Assembly (NCBI GenBank): GCA_900129595.1
Contig: FQWG01000003.1
Span: 310,001-374,000 of the forward strand
Origin: Flavobacterium frigidimaris
GTDB taxonomy: Bacteria > Bacteroidota > Bacteroidia > Flavobacteriales > Flavobacteriaceae
Reading direction: 5' to 3'
Length of the DNA: 64,000 nucleotides
Part shown: piece after piece, positions 54,829-63,490 of the stretch
Numbering within the stretch: position 1 is the first letter of the stretch
Layout of the letters: each line of letters starts with the position of its first letter
Program-made: the position numbers and the translations under genes
Notes under the pieces: model-generated
Database searches by the model: none
Seen by the model: the letters and a program-made list of their open reading frames with translations, nothing else
Told to the model about the DNA's origin: nothing

Positions 54829-55541
54829 TTTTATTTATAAAACTACTTTTAGCACATTTATTAGGCGATTTTATATGGCAGCCCAACTCCTGGGTCAAGG
54901 ATAAAGAAGTCAAAAAACATAAAAGTATTTATTTATATTTTCATATTCTGCTGCATGCAGTTCTGGCAGCAATTTTGGTGGGGAAAATTTCGTTTATACC
55001 TTACGCTGTTTTAATTGCCGTAACACATGGCATCATTGATTTAATCAAACTCAATTTTCAAAAACCAAATACAAAACGCACCTGGTTTGTTATGGACCAA
55101 ATTGCTCATATCCTGATTTTAATTGGGATTGTACTACTCTATCAAGGCGAGACCATAAACTTTCTCTGGCTGAACAATCAGCTTTGGGTTTTAATAACGG
55201 GAATTTTACTGATTACCAAACCGACTTCTATTTTTATCAAAACCATCATTTCTATCTGGACACCAGAAAGTCAAAATAGTCACGATGATAATTCCCTCGC
55301 CACTGCAGGAAATTACATTGGTATATTAGAGCGGCTATTTGTATTTTGCTTTATATTGACGGGGCATTTTGAAGCAATTGGATTTTTATTGGCTGCTAAA
55401 TCTATTTTCAGATTTGGAGATCTGAAAGAGGCTAAAGACAGAAAACTCACCGAGTACGTTATGATTGGTACTTTGATGAGTTTTGGAACTGCTATTATTA
55501 CGGGATTAATTGTTCAGACGGTTCTTTTACAATTGCTTTAA
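54825..55541 (+). CDS. DUF3307 membrane protein
   Basis: A 238-residue polytopic membrane protein, about six helices, translationally coupled to SatD. Four successive segments each carry polar pairs spaced i/i+4: His11-Asp15, His40-His44, His68-Asp72 and Asp91-His95. Gln19 completes the family motif HLLGDFxxQ. Such pairs facing one side of four helices could bind metal inside the membrane. DUF3307 has no established function. It ends tail to tail with pyrD, overlapping that gene by 15 bp. Confidence 0.85.
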   Translation: MILFIKLLLAHLLGDFIWQPNSWVKDKEVKKHKSIYLYFHILLHAVLAAILVGKISFIPYAVLIAVTHGIIDLIKLNFQKPNTKRTWFVMDQIAHILILIGIVLLYQGETINFLWLNNQLWVLITGILLITKPTSIFIKTIISIWTPESQNSHDDNSLATAGNYIGILERLFVFCFILTGHFEAIGFLLAAKSIFRFGDLKEAKDRKLTEYVMIGTLMSFGTAIITGLIVQTVLLQLL

Positions 55542-56561
55542 AATCTTTTTATTAATTGCTTTTATCAAAGCCGGGCCTTCGTAAATAAATCCGGTATACA
55601 ATTGTACTAAGCTTGCTCCTGCATTAAGTTTTTCGATCGCATCATCTGCAGAATGTATTCCTCCTACTCCGATAATTGGAAATGCTTTATTGCTTTTTTC
55701 AGAAAGAAAACGGATCACCTCTGTCGAACGTTTTGTCAATGGTTTCCCTGATAAACCGCCCATTTCAGATTGGTTTTCAGATTGCAATCCTTCTCTCGAA
55801 ATTGTGGTATTGGTTGCAATTACGCCTGCAATTTGAGTCGTTTTCACAATATCAATAATATCTAATAATTGTTCGTCTGTAAGATCCGGAGCAATTTTTA
55901 GAAGAATTGGCTTTATTTTCTGTGTACTTGTTTTTTGCTTTTCGACATTTCTATTCTGCAATGTCTGCAACAAAGCAGTCAAAGGTTCTTTGTCTTGTAA
56001 AGCTCTTAAATTTGGTGTGTTTGGCGAACTCACATTCACTACAAAATAATCGACATGATCAAACAAAGCATCAAAACAAATGATATAATCGTCTACAGCA
56101 TTTTCATTTGGTGTTACTTTATTCTTACCGATGTTACCGCCAATTAAAACTCCTGAATTCTTCTTTAAACGCTCTACGGCTTCCAGAACTCCTCCGTTAT
56201 TAAATCCCATTCGGTTAATAATCGCCTGATCCGCTTTTAATCTAAACAAACGTTTTTTAGGATTTCCTTCCTGACCAACCGGTGTTACGGTTCCTATTTC
56301 TATAAAACCGAAACCAAAATCAGAAAGTTCCTTGTATAACTTAGCATCTTTATCAAATCCTGCCGCAAGACCTACCGGATTTTTGAATTTAATTCCAAAA
56401 ACTTCACGCTCTAAACGAACGTCCTTAACTTCATAAATTGATCGTATAATCGATGAAACTCCTGGGATTTTTGAAATGAATTTAACAAATGAAAAAGTAA
56501 AATAGTGCACTTCTTCCGGATCAAACCAAAAAAGTATCGGGCGAATTATCAATTTATACAT
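55527..56561 (-). CDS. pyrD: Dihydroorotate dehydrogenase (quinone), class 2
   Basis: It oxidises dihydroorotate to orotate in pyrimidine synthesis and passes electrons to the quinone pool. The 344 residues include the N-terminal membrane-associated helices typical of class 2. FMN contacts lie in [12 protein letters not shown] and [20 protein letters not shown]. The catalytic Ser is in [11 protein letters not shown], which marks class 2, whereas class 1 uses Cys. [27 protein letters not shown] closes the phosphate site. It overlaps the DUF3307 gene by 15 bp at their 3' ends. Confidence 0.97.
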   Translation of the reverse strand: MYKLIIRPILFWFDPEEVHYFTFSFVKFISKIPGVSSIIRSIYEVKDVRLEREVFGIKFKNPVGLAAGFDKDAKLYKELSDFGFGFIEIGTVTPVGQEGNPKKRLFRLKADQAIINRMGFNNGGVLEAVERLKKNSGVLIGGNIGKNKVTPNENAVDDYIICFDALFDHVDYFVVNVSSPNTPNLRALQDKEPLTALLQTLQNRNVEKQKTSTQKIKPILLKIAPDLTDEQLLDIIDIVKTTQIAGVIATNTTISREGLQSENQSEMGGLSGKPLTKRSTEVIRFLSEKSNKAFPIIGVGGIHSADDAIEKLNAGASLVQLYTGFIYEGPALIKAINKKILKQL

Positions 56562-56695
56562 AAGAGTGTTGTGTGTGTTTTTTCGATTGCAAATTTAATT
56601 ATAATACTTCACACAACTATACACTAAAATGTTTTTTATTTCCCTACAATTATTCTTGTTTTTTTTATAACTTTAATCACCATAAAACACTGAAA

Positions 56696-57598
56696 ATGAG
56701 AACAATAAAAAACAACCTTAGTAACACTGCACTTATTTGTTTAATGGGATCTCTTTTTTTGATTTCAATTGACAGTGCAGCACAGCGCCATGCAGGAGAA
56801 CGCAGAGCAGTTCGTGAGAGACCGGCAACTCAAACAAGACCAGGGTCTAACGGATCGGGAATTAAAAAACCAAACAATAAGATCACGAGACCTTCTGCAG
56901 GTACGAACTCGAGAATTGGAGGCAATAATGCCACTAATAACCAAAACAGAACAGTAAACAGAAACACCAATATTAGCGGTAATACCGTGAATAGAAACAG
57001 AAACAATGTCAATATTAATGTCAACAATAGCGTACACGTTCGCAACAATCGCAATACATATGTACGACCAAATCCAAGACCGTACGTTCGCCCTCCCTAC
57101 AGATACAATGGCTACAGATACAATTGTTACCACCCATACTATCCACGTCCTTACCATCCTTATTATTGGGGACCTGTTTGGCATCCATGGGGATTTTTCG
57201 TTGCGACTTTAGCAGTTACGGCAATTGTAGTTAGTGTCGAAAATACCCAGTACCATTATGACCAGGGCGTCTGGTATAAACCGTCCAGCGGAGGCTACAC
57301 GGCCGTACCGGCACCTGTTGGCGCAACAATAAACAATATTCCGAGTGGAGCCGAAACGGTCAATACAGGAACTGTCAATAATTATTATTACGGAGGTACT
57401 TATTACGAAAAAGACGGAAGCTCCTACAAAGTAGTTCCTCCAACTGCAGGAACTGTAGTAGATAATCTTCCGGAAGGTGGCGAAGAGGTTACTATTGGCG
57501 ATGTAAAATATGTGAAATTTGGAGAAACCTATTATCAGCCTGTTCAAGTTGACGGAAAAGACAAATACGAAGTTGTACTTGTTGAGAAAGACAAATAA
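56696..57598 (+). CDS. DUF6515 secreted protein
   Basis: A 300-residue protein starting at the ATG at 56696; the GTG frame from 56573 is rejected because it would add a poor N-terminus. A signal peptide is followed by an Arg/Asn/Thr-rich disordered region (about 25-125) and a Tyr/Pro/His-rich stretch (YRYNGYRYNCYHPYYPRP). After a hydrophobic helix (FVATLAVTAIVVSV) come the DUF6515 repeats, GVWYKPSSGGYTAVPAPVGA and YYEKDGSSYKVVPPTAG. These YxxxxGxYxVVxPPxGA units suggest a surface or envelope protein of unknown role. Low complexity makes shadow frames on the other strand. Confidence 0.85.
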   Translation: MRTIKNNLSNTALICLMGSLFLISIDSAAQRHAGERRAVRERPATQTRPGSNGSGIKKPNNKITRPSAGTNSRIGGNNATNNQNRTVNRNTNISGNTVNRNRNNVNINVNNSVHVRNNRNTYVRPNPRPYVRPPYRYNGYRYNCYHPYYPRPYHPYYWGPVWHPWGFFVATLAVTAIVVSVENTQYHYDQGVWYKPSSGGYTAVPAPVGATINNIPSGAETVNTGTVNNYYYGGTYYEKDGSSYKVVPPTAGTVVDNLPEGGEEVTIGDVKYVKFGETYYQPVQVDGKDKYEVVLVEKDK

Positions 57599-57684
57599 AA
57601 CTTTACTAACTACATAAAATAAATAGAATTTAATAGGGTTATTTTTTTTAACTTTATAAATTATTATCAGCAAAATTATTTTAC

Positions 57685-57692
57685 TATTTTTG
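57685..57692 (+). promoter_or_regulatory. Probable -7 element of the FGE-like gene
   Basis: TATTTTTG fits TAnnTTTG and lies 39 bp before the ATG at 57732. No clear TTG is found at -33. Confidence 0.4.
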
Positions 57693-57731
57693 TAATAATT
57701 TGCGTACAATTATAAAAATTAAATAATTACA

Positions 57732-58865
57732 ATGAAAAAGAAAACCTACTGGATTATTGCAATACTTACAGTTTCTATTATTTCAATTGCTTATGGCTAC
57801 AACAAGCTGATTGTTCCCGAACAAAAGTTAGCTGCAATGGATTGTGCCGAAACTCCAAATGCTTCTGATACCTCTTTATTTAAACCGACAATCGAAAATA
57901 AAAACAAGCCTCCTGCCAATAAAACACCTAAAGGAATGGTATGGATTCCCGGTGGAGAATTTTCTATGGGAAGCAATGTCGAAGACGAAAGTTTGTGCAG
58001 TATAAAAGGCGTCACAAAAGATGCTGCACCAATACATCAGGTATATGTTGACGGTTTTTATATGGACAAAACCGAAGTAACAAACGAGCAATTTGAAGCT
58101 TTTGTTAAAGCTACCGGTTATGTAACATTAGCCGAAATAAAACCAACTCATGAAGAATATCCTGATGCACCATTAGAAAATCTAATTGCAGGATCAGCAG
58201 TATTCACCCCTACTCCCGCCAAAGTAAATCTGGGAAACTACATGCAATGGTGGAGTTATGTTGGAGGAGCAGACTGGAGACACCCGGAAGGACCAATGAG
58301 TTCTATAAAAGGAAGAGAAAAATACCCAGTTGTACAAGTTTCTTATGATGATGCAGCTGCTTATGCCAAATGGGCCGGTAAAAGATTACCTACTGAAGCA
58401 GAATGGGAATTTGCAGCACGTGGAGGAAAATCCGGACAATTATACGCCTGGGGAAACACATTAAAACCTAAAGAAAAATTTCAGGCAAATATCTATCAGG
58501 GACAGTTTCCTATAGAAAAAGGAGATACTGGCGAAGATGGTTACATTGGTATCGCTCCAACAGCCCAATTTGAACCAAACTCTTATGGACTTTATGACAT
58601 TGGAGGAAATGTTTGGGAATGGACTAACGATTGGTATACCGCAGATTATTATACTGTAGTCAGCCAAAAAGATAAAGTTACAAGAAATCCTCAAGGCCCT
58701 GAATCATCATACGATCCCGGAGAACCCAACTTACCTAAAAAAGTACAGCGCGGAGGATCCTTTTTATGTACAGATCAATATTGCACGCGCTACATGGTTG
58801 GCACAAGAGGTAAAGGAGATTATAAATCACCTGCGAACCATATTGGTTTTAGATGTGTACAATAA
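57732..58865 (+). CDS. Formylglycine-generating-enzyme-like (SUMF1) protein, membrane-anchored
   Basis: A 377-residue protein. One N-terminal membrane helix (about 5-22) is followed by the FGE-sulfatase domain, beginning GMVWIPGGEFSMGSN (68-82) and including RLPTEAEWEFAARGG and GNVWEWTNDWY. The C-terminal RGGSFLCTDQYCTRY has Cys346 and Cys351, at the spacing of the copper-binding Cys336/Cys341 of human FGE, and the end is GFRCV. This supports true FGE activity, converting a sulfatase Cys to formylglycine. No sulfatase is in the window, so the target is unknown. Many relatives with only the fold, such as gliding protein GldK and GldJ, lack these cysteines. Confidence 0.85.
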   Translation: MKKKTYWIIAILTVSIISIAYGYNKLIVPEQKLAAMDCAETPNASDTSLFKPTIENKNKPPANKTPKGMVWIPGGEFSMGSNVEDESLCSIKGVTKDAAPIHQVYVDGFYMDKTEVTNEQFEAFVKATGYVTLAEIKPTHEEYPDAPLENLIAGSAVFTPTPAKVNLGNYMQWWSYVGGADWRHPEGPMSSIKGREKYPVVQVSYDDAAAYAKWAGKRLPTEAEWEFAARGGKSGQLYAWGNTLKPKEKFQANIYQGQFPIEKGDTGEDGYIGIAPTAQFEPNSYGLYDIGGNVWEWTNDWYTADYYTVVSQKDKVTRNPQGPESSYDPGEPNLPKKVQRGGSFLCTDQYCTRYMVGTRGKGDYKSPANHIGFRCVQ

Positions 58866-58915
58866 TTTTCTTTCGCGACAAATTTTACGATTTTTCATGA
58901 ATTAATTTAAATATG

Positions 58916-58953
58916 AATCCGGTTTCGCGAATTGTAATTCGTTAAACCGGATT
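58916..58953 (+). terminator. Terminator-like hairpin after the FGE-like gene
   Basis: AATCCGGTTTCGCGAATT (58916-58933) pairs with 58936-58953 with two mismatches and a two-base loop. The T-run is weak. Confidence 0.6.
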
Positions 58954-58989
58954 TATATTTTAACATGCAGAATAATGGTTACCAGAGAA

Positions 58990-59008
58990 AATTCGTGGAA
59001 TTCGTGGC
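58990..59008 (+). repeat. Single AATTCGTGGAATTCGTGGC repeat
   Basis: It matches the inner arm of the nested palindrome at 19673-19719. No inverted partner was found here. Confidence 0.65.
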
Positions 59009-59074
59009 AAACTTTTTTCAACCAGAATTTTCATTTTTCATAATTTAGAGCTTCACAACGCCTGATTATTTGCT

Positions 59075-59082
59075 TATATTTG
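59075..59082 (+). promoter_or_regulatory. pepT -7 element
   Basis: TATATTTG ends 15 bases before the ATG at 59098. It supports that ATG over the earlier TTG at 59080. Confidence 0.5.
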
Positions 59083-59097
59083 CTAAAAATTAAAAAA

Positions 59098-60375
59098 ATG
59101 CAACATATTATAGATCGTTTTATCAGTTACGTAACTATTGATACCGAATCAGATCCAAGCTCACAAACCACTCCAAGTACAGAAAAACAATGGAATCTTG
59201 CCAATAAATTAGTCGAAGAACTAAAAACAATTGGTCTCAAGGATGTAACCATTGACGACAAAGCCTATATCATGGCAACTTTACCAAGTAATGTAGCTCA
59301 TGAAGTTCCTGTAATTGGATTTGTTTCGCATTTTGATACGTCACCGGATTTTAGCGGAGCAAACGTAAAACCTCAAATTATCGAGAATTACGACGGAAAA
59401 GACATTGTATTGAATGCAGAAAAAAACATTATTTTATCTCCAAATTACTTTAAAGATCTATTACAATATAAAGGACAAACCATTATCACAACTGACGGAA
59501 CTACTTTGTTAGGCGCAGATGATAAAGCCGGAATTACGGAGATTGTTTCAGCAATGGAATACCTAATCCAGCATCCTGAAATCAAACACGGAAAAATCAG
59601 GATTGGTTTTACTCCTGATGAAGAAATTGGCCGTGGCGCACATCATTTTGATGTGGAAAAATTTGGGGCACAATGGGCCTACACTATGGACGGAAGTCAG
59701 ATTGGCGAATTAGAATATGAGAATTTTAATGCTGCGGGAGCCAAAATCACTTTCAAAGGAAAAAGTGTTCATCCTGGTTATGCCAAAGGAAAAATGATCA
59801 ATTCGATGTTGATTGCGAATGATTTCATCAACGAACTCCCAAAAGGAGAAACGCCTCAGGAAACTAAAGGTTACGAAGGTTTCTTTCACGTACATCACCT
59901 AACCGGAAGTATCGAAGAAACGGTGTTAGAATTGATTATTCGCGATCACAATAAACTTAAATTTGAAAAAAGAAAAGATCTAATAGGTAAAATTGCCAAA
60001 AAAATAAATAAAAAATTCGCCAAACAATTTGGTGAAGATATTGTAACCGCTGAAGTAAAAGATCAGTATTATAATATGAAAGAAAAAGTATTACCGGTAA
60101 AACACATCGTTGATATTGCTGAAAAAGCGATGAGAGAACTAAACATCAAACCTATCATTAAACCAATTCGCGGCGGAACTGACGGATCTCAATTGTCATT
60201 CATGGGATTACCTTGCCCTAACATCTTTGCAGGCGGACATAACTTTCATGGAAAATACGAATATGTTCCTGCAGAAAGCATTCAAAAAGCAACTGATGTT
60301 ATTGTAAAAATTGCCGAATTAACTGCAATTCCGGGTATTTTTGATGTAGCTGAAAAACCTAAAAGAAAGAAATAA
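59098..60375 (+). CDS. pepT: Peptidase T (tripeptide aminopeptidase)
   Basis: An M20-family zinc aminopeptidase that removes N-terminal residues from tripeptides in the cytoplasm. The start is the ATG at 59098 ([14 protein letters not shown]), giving 425 residues, the family length. Metal ligands and catalytic residues lie in [11 protein letters not shown] (His78, Asp80), [28 protein letters not shown] and [22 protein letters not shown]. The dimerisation domain in the middle is complete. A perfect palindrome downstream could end its transcript. Confidence 0.96.
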   Translation: MQHIIDRFISYVTIDTESDPSSQTTPSTEKQWNLANKLVEELKTIGLKDVTIDDKAYIMATLPSNVAHEVPVIGFVSHFDTSPDFSGANVKPQIIENYDGKDIVLNAEKNIILSPNYFKDLLQYKGQTIITTDGTTLLGADDKAGITEIVSAMEYLIQHPEIKHGKIRIGFTPDEEIGRGAHHFDVEKFGAQWAYTMDGSQIGELEYENFNAAGAKITFKGKSVHPGYAKGKMINSMLIANDFINELPKGETPQETKGYEGFFHVHHLTGSIEETVLELIIRDHNKLKFEKRKDLIGKIAKKINKKFAKQFGEDIVTAEVKDQYYNMKEKVLPVKHIVDIAEKAMRELNIKPIIKPIRGGTDGSQLSFMGLPCPNIFAGGHNFHGKYEYVPAESIQKATDVIVKIAELTAIPGIFDVAEKPKRKK

Positions 60376-60431
60376 ATTCCAATTTTGAAGATTGGTGAAG
60401 GAGAAAAATTCTAAATTCCAATTATACCTAT

Positions 60432-60469
60432 AAACCTTTGTCAAAGTTTTAAAACTTTGACAAAGGTTT
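60432..60469. repeat. Perfect 38-bp palindrome after pepT
   Basis: The two 19-base halves are exact inverted copies, beginning AAACCTTTGTCAAAG. A T-run follows on the plus strand, so it can also act as the pepT terminator. It is the intact form of the copy at 18891-18923. Confidence 0.85.
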
Positions 60470-60590
60470 TTTTATTCGTTTTATTGTTATTGAAGGAACG
60501 AGGGATGACATACTTCCGGGATACTTTATTTTATGCTTTTATATAAATCTAAGTAAGATCGATTTGTTGCTTGTAAGGACAGTTTTAAAC

Positions 60591-60628
60591 AAAAAAATCC
60601 CAAATTCCAGTTTTGGAATTTGGGATTT
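60591..60628 (-). terminator. Intrinsic terminator after yajC
   Basis: AAATCCCAAATTCCA (60595-60609) pairs perfectly with 60614-60628. The A-run 60591-60597 gives the U-tract on the minus strand. Confidence 0.85.
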
Positions 60629-60653
60629 TAAATATTGATATTCTAAAAAAAAA

Positions 60654-60929
60654 TTATGCTTTTTTATTCAAAGCAGCACTCATTTCCATAGAAATAGCAG
60701 AACGCTCAATTTTTAGTTTTCCTGACATTGTTTCGATAACTGCACTTGTTTCAGCTAATTCAACAACTTTACCGTGAAAACCACTTTTAGTAATTATTCT
60801 ATCACCTATTTTTAGGCTATTTTCAAATTCTTTTTCGTTTTTTGCTCTTTTTTGTTGTGGTCTGATCATGAAGAAATAGATTACCACGAACATTAATAGA
60901 AATGGCGCAAATTGAGTTAATTGTCCCAT
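60654..60929 (-). CDS. yajC: Preprotein translocase subunit YajC
   Basis: A 91-residue protein with one N-terminal membrane helix (QFAPFLLMFVVIYFFMIRPQQKRAK). The IRPQQKR hallmark follows, then a small soluble domain (SLKIGDRIITKSGFHGKVVEL). YajC associates with SecDF in the Sec holotranslocon. It lies 60 bp downstream of nusB on the same strand and is probably co-transcribed with it. secDF is over 50 kb away in this window. Confidence 0.95.
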   Translation of the reverse strand: MGQLTQFAPFLLMFVVIYFFMIRPQQKRAKNEKEFENSLKIGDRIITKSGFHGKVVELAETSAVIETMSGKLKIERSAISMEMSAALNKKA

Positions 60930-60989
60930 AATTTAAATTCTGTTTTTGATTTATTATATTATTAATAGTTTGAAATCCTTGACTGAGTC

Positions 60990-61934
60990 TTACATTAAAC
61001 CACGTCCAACTTTAACCATCTTTTTATTAGCCGTAAGCTCTTTAACAAGATTATCTAAAATTCCGTTGATAAAAATACTGCTTTTTGGCGTAGAATACTC
61101 TTTTGCAATTTCTAAATATTCGTTAAGAGTTACTTTTACCGGAATTGAAGGGAATTTTAAAAACTCGCAGATCGCCATTTTCAAAATAATCGTATCAATT
61201 TCAGCAATCCTGTCACTGTCCCAATTTGGTGTTTTATCATCGTATTCTTTTGCAAAAATAGTTTCGTTTAAAACTGTTCTTCTAAACAAATCTTTAGCGA
61301 AATCTTTATCTTCAACATCTTTATACAATTTTGGTACTCTGAAATCGTCAGGATCCTGTGTTTTAATCGCTTTTAATTGCTTAACAATATGCGTATTAAC
61401 AACTGGAATATCATCAACCCATGTTAATTTATCGTCTTCTAAATACTCATATAATTTCTCATTCGGAACAATTACATCAGCAAATAAATCGATTACAAAT
61501 TGTCTGTCTTCTTCAAAAGTATTAACTGAAGTACTCATGTATTTTGCATACAGGTCACTTGCTTTAATATCATTTAAAAGTAAAATAATATAATCATCAT
61601 TTAATGACCAGTTGTTGATTTTACGATTTTCTAAAGCGATGCTAAGTGAATTGCTTTCAGCAAGAAGTTGAAAAATTTTGTTGTTGATGAATTTTTCATT
61701 CGGATTACGTTCTGCAGCAGTTGCAAGATGTTTTTTGCTTGAAAGATGTAAAAAGATAGATTCTTTTTTGCAAATCTCAATCAATGAAGAAAGCATTATA
61801 AGATATAAATCCTGAATATTGTCAATACTGTAAAAAAGAAACTTCTCTTCTTTTTCCATATTATCAGAACCGCTTTGATGCATTGCATAAATGGATTGCA
61901 TTACTTTAACGCGTATGTGTCTTCTGTTTACCAC
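60990..61934 (-). CDS. nusB: Transcription antitermination protein NusB (long form)
   Basis: NusB with S10 binds boxA RNA and supports rRNA antitermination. At 314 residues it is much longer than the E. coli protein (about 139). That is normal in Bacteroidota, where an extra region lies between the opening NRRHIRVKVMQSIYAMHQS and the NusB core. The C-terminal core is clear: DRIAEIDTIILKMAICEFLKFPSIPVKVTLNEYLEIAKEYS and FINGILDNLV. yajC follows on the same strand. Confidence 0.95.
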   Translation of the reverse strand: MVNRRHIRVKVMQSIYAMHQSGSDNMEKEEKFLFYSIDNIQDLYLIMLSSLIEICKKESIFLHLSSKKHLATAAERNPNEKFINNKIFQLLAESNSLSIALENRKINNWSLNDDYIILLLNDIKASDLYAKYMSTSVNTFEEDRQFVIDLFADVIVPNEKLYEYLEDDKLTWVDDIPVVNTHIVKQLKAIKTQDPDDFRVPKLYKDVEDKDFAKDLFRRTVLNETIFAKEYDDKTPNWDSDRIAEIDTIILKMAICEFLKFPSIPVKVTLNEYLEIAKEYSTPKSSIFINGILDNLVKELTANKKMVKVGRGLM

Positions 61935-62011
61935 CTTGTAAGAACATTTAAAAATTAGTCTGCAAAATTAAGGATTTCAATCCTTATATTAAAATTTATT
62001 CGCCTCTTTTT

Positions 62012-62084
62012 AGTCATAGTATTCAGCCACGGTATCTAGTACTGTAGAAACCGCTTAAAAAGTCGCAGTATTCAGTCGTGGTTT
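62012..62084 (+). repeat. Two direct copies of AGTCRYAGTATTCAG
   Basis: Related 24-bp sequences at 62012-62035 and 62061-62084 lie in the gap between nusB and the leucine-dehydrogenase-type gene. The second continues into TTTTCAGTCGCA. Confidence 0.6.
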
Positions 62085-62100
62085 TCAGTCGCAATGCATA

Positions 62101-62149
62101 AAAAAAGTCTCAGACTCTATTTTCAAAACTGAAAACAGAGTCTGAGACT
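62101..62149 (-). terminator. Intrinsic terminator after the leucine-dehydrogenase-type gene
   Basis: A 19-bp stem (62106-62124 with 62131-62149, AGTCTCAGACTC type) with a six-base loop. The A-run 62101-62106 gives the U-tract on the minus strand. Confidence 0.92.
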
Positions 62150-62174
62150 GTAAATTAAGACTGTAAACTAAAAA

Positions 62175-63287
62175 TTATTTCTTAGCAGCAGCGTTTTCAA
62201 TTTTTCTCAAATCGATACGATTTTGAGCAATTGTAAGAGCCGCTTTATGAGTAGTCATTCCGTTTTTAACAGCATAATCGATAATTTCTAAAGTAGTATT
62301 ATAGATATTTTCTGTTTTTGTCATGATTTCTGCTTTACCATAATGCTCTAATTCAGCATAAACATTGATAATTCCACCCGCATTGATTAAGAAATCCGGA
62401 GCGTATAAAATGCCTCTTTCCTGCAATCTCTGACCGTGAACATTCTCATCTGCCAATTGGTTGTTTGCAGCACCTGCAATCACTTTAGCTTTTATTTTGT
62501 TTACTGTATCATCATTAATGATTGCTCCCATTGCACATGGCGCATAAATATCAACATCTGCAGTATACAAATCTGTGCCAGTATAAACTGTTGCGTTGTA
62601 TTTTTGAGCTACCTGAAATAATTTTTCTTCGTTGATATCTGTAATCGTAACGATCGCTCCTTCTTTAGTCAAATATTCTACTAAAGCTTCACCAACGTGA
62701 CCAATTCCCTGAACCAAAACTTTTTTCCCTTCTAAAACATCAGTTCCAAACTGGCTTTTCGCAGCAGCTTTCATTCCTAAATAAACACCGTAAGCTGTTA
62801 TTGGAGAAGGATTTCCTGAACCACCTCTTCCTTCAGAGATACCTGTAACATAAGGTGTTACATCTCTAACAGTGTCCATGTCTTTCGTTTCCATTCCAAC
62901 ATCTTCAGCTGTAATATATCTTCCGCCCAAAGAGTGTACAAACTCTCCAAACTTGCGCATTAATTCTGGCGTCTTTTGTGTTTTAGCATCACCAATAATT
63001 ACTGCTTTACCTCCACCGATGTTTAATCCTGTGATGGCTGATTTATATGTCATACCTCTTGAAAGGCGCAAAACATCGTTTAATGCTTCCCATTCGGTAT
63101 TATAGTTCCACATTCTGGTTCCTCCTAAAGCTGGTCCCATAACTGAATTATGAATACCAATAATTGCTTTTAAACCTGTATCTTTGTCATTGCAAAAAAC
63201 AATTTGTTCGTGATCATCAAATGATAGTTGACCAAAAACAGGATCCATTTTTTGAAGTTCCTTTCCAGTTGCGAAAGTTGCATCCAT
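62175..63287 (-). CDS. Glu/Leu/Phe/Val dehydrogenase, leucine-dehydrogenase type
   Basis: A 370-residue NAD-dependent amino-acid dehydrogenase. The substrate domain has GPALGGTRMWNY, where the conserved Gly-rich loop sits, and MTYKSAITGLNIGGGKAVI with the two catalytic lysines. The cofactor domain has VLVQGIGHVGEALVEYL. It most resembles leucine dehydrogenases, which deaminate leucine, valine and isoleucine to the 2-oxo acids; phenylalanine dehydrogenase is possible. It would feed the route that ends in the HMG-CoA lyase at 53050-53916. Confidence 0.92.
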   Translation of the reverse strand: MDATFATGKELQKMDPVFGQLSFDDHEQIVFCNDKDTGLKAIIGIHNSVMGPALGGTRMWNYNTEWEALNDVLRLSRGMTYKSAITGLNIGGGKAVIIGDAKTQKTPELMRKFGEFVHSLGGRYITAEDVGMETKDMDTVRDVTPYVTGISEGRGGSGNPSPITAYGVYLGMKAAAKSQFGTDVLEGKKVLVQGIGHVGEALVEYLTKEGAIVTITDINEEKLFQVAQKYNATVYTGTDLYTADVDIYAPCAMGAIINDDTVNKIKAKVIAGAANNQLADENVHGQRLQERGILYAPDFLINAGGIINVYAELEHYGKAEIMTKTENIYNTTLEIIDYAVKNGMTTHKAALTIAQNRIDLRKIENAAAKK

Positions 63288-63490
63288 AGCGCTAGTATTT
63301 ATTAGTTAAAATTATGAATTTGTCAAAAAGACTTCTCAAATTTATATAAAAAATATACATGTGCTAATTTTTTATCTTTAAAATAACAATATAACAATCG
63401 TTTTGTTTTGATAAAATTATACTTTCCGTTAATTTTAATTCACAATAATTTACAAAATCAAAACATTTCGTCATAGAATCTCTTAAAAAA

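Noticed and set aside
56765..57184. 139-codon minus-strand frame rich in Val and Ile.
   Set aside because: A shadow of the Asn/Arg-rich tract of the DUF6515 protein.
57209..57709. 166-codon minus-strand open frame.
   Set aside because: It lies opposite the biased DUF6515 gene and the following A+T-rich gap; its composition follows from that bias.
60946..61593. 215-codon plus-strand open frame.
   Set aside because: It is fully antisense to nusB, which has clear homology; the translation is Ser/Leu-rich and low in structure.
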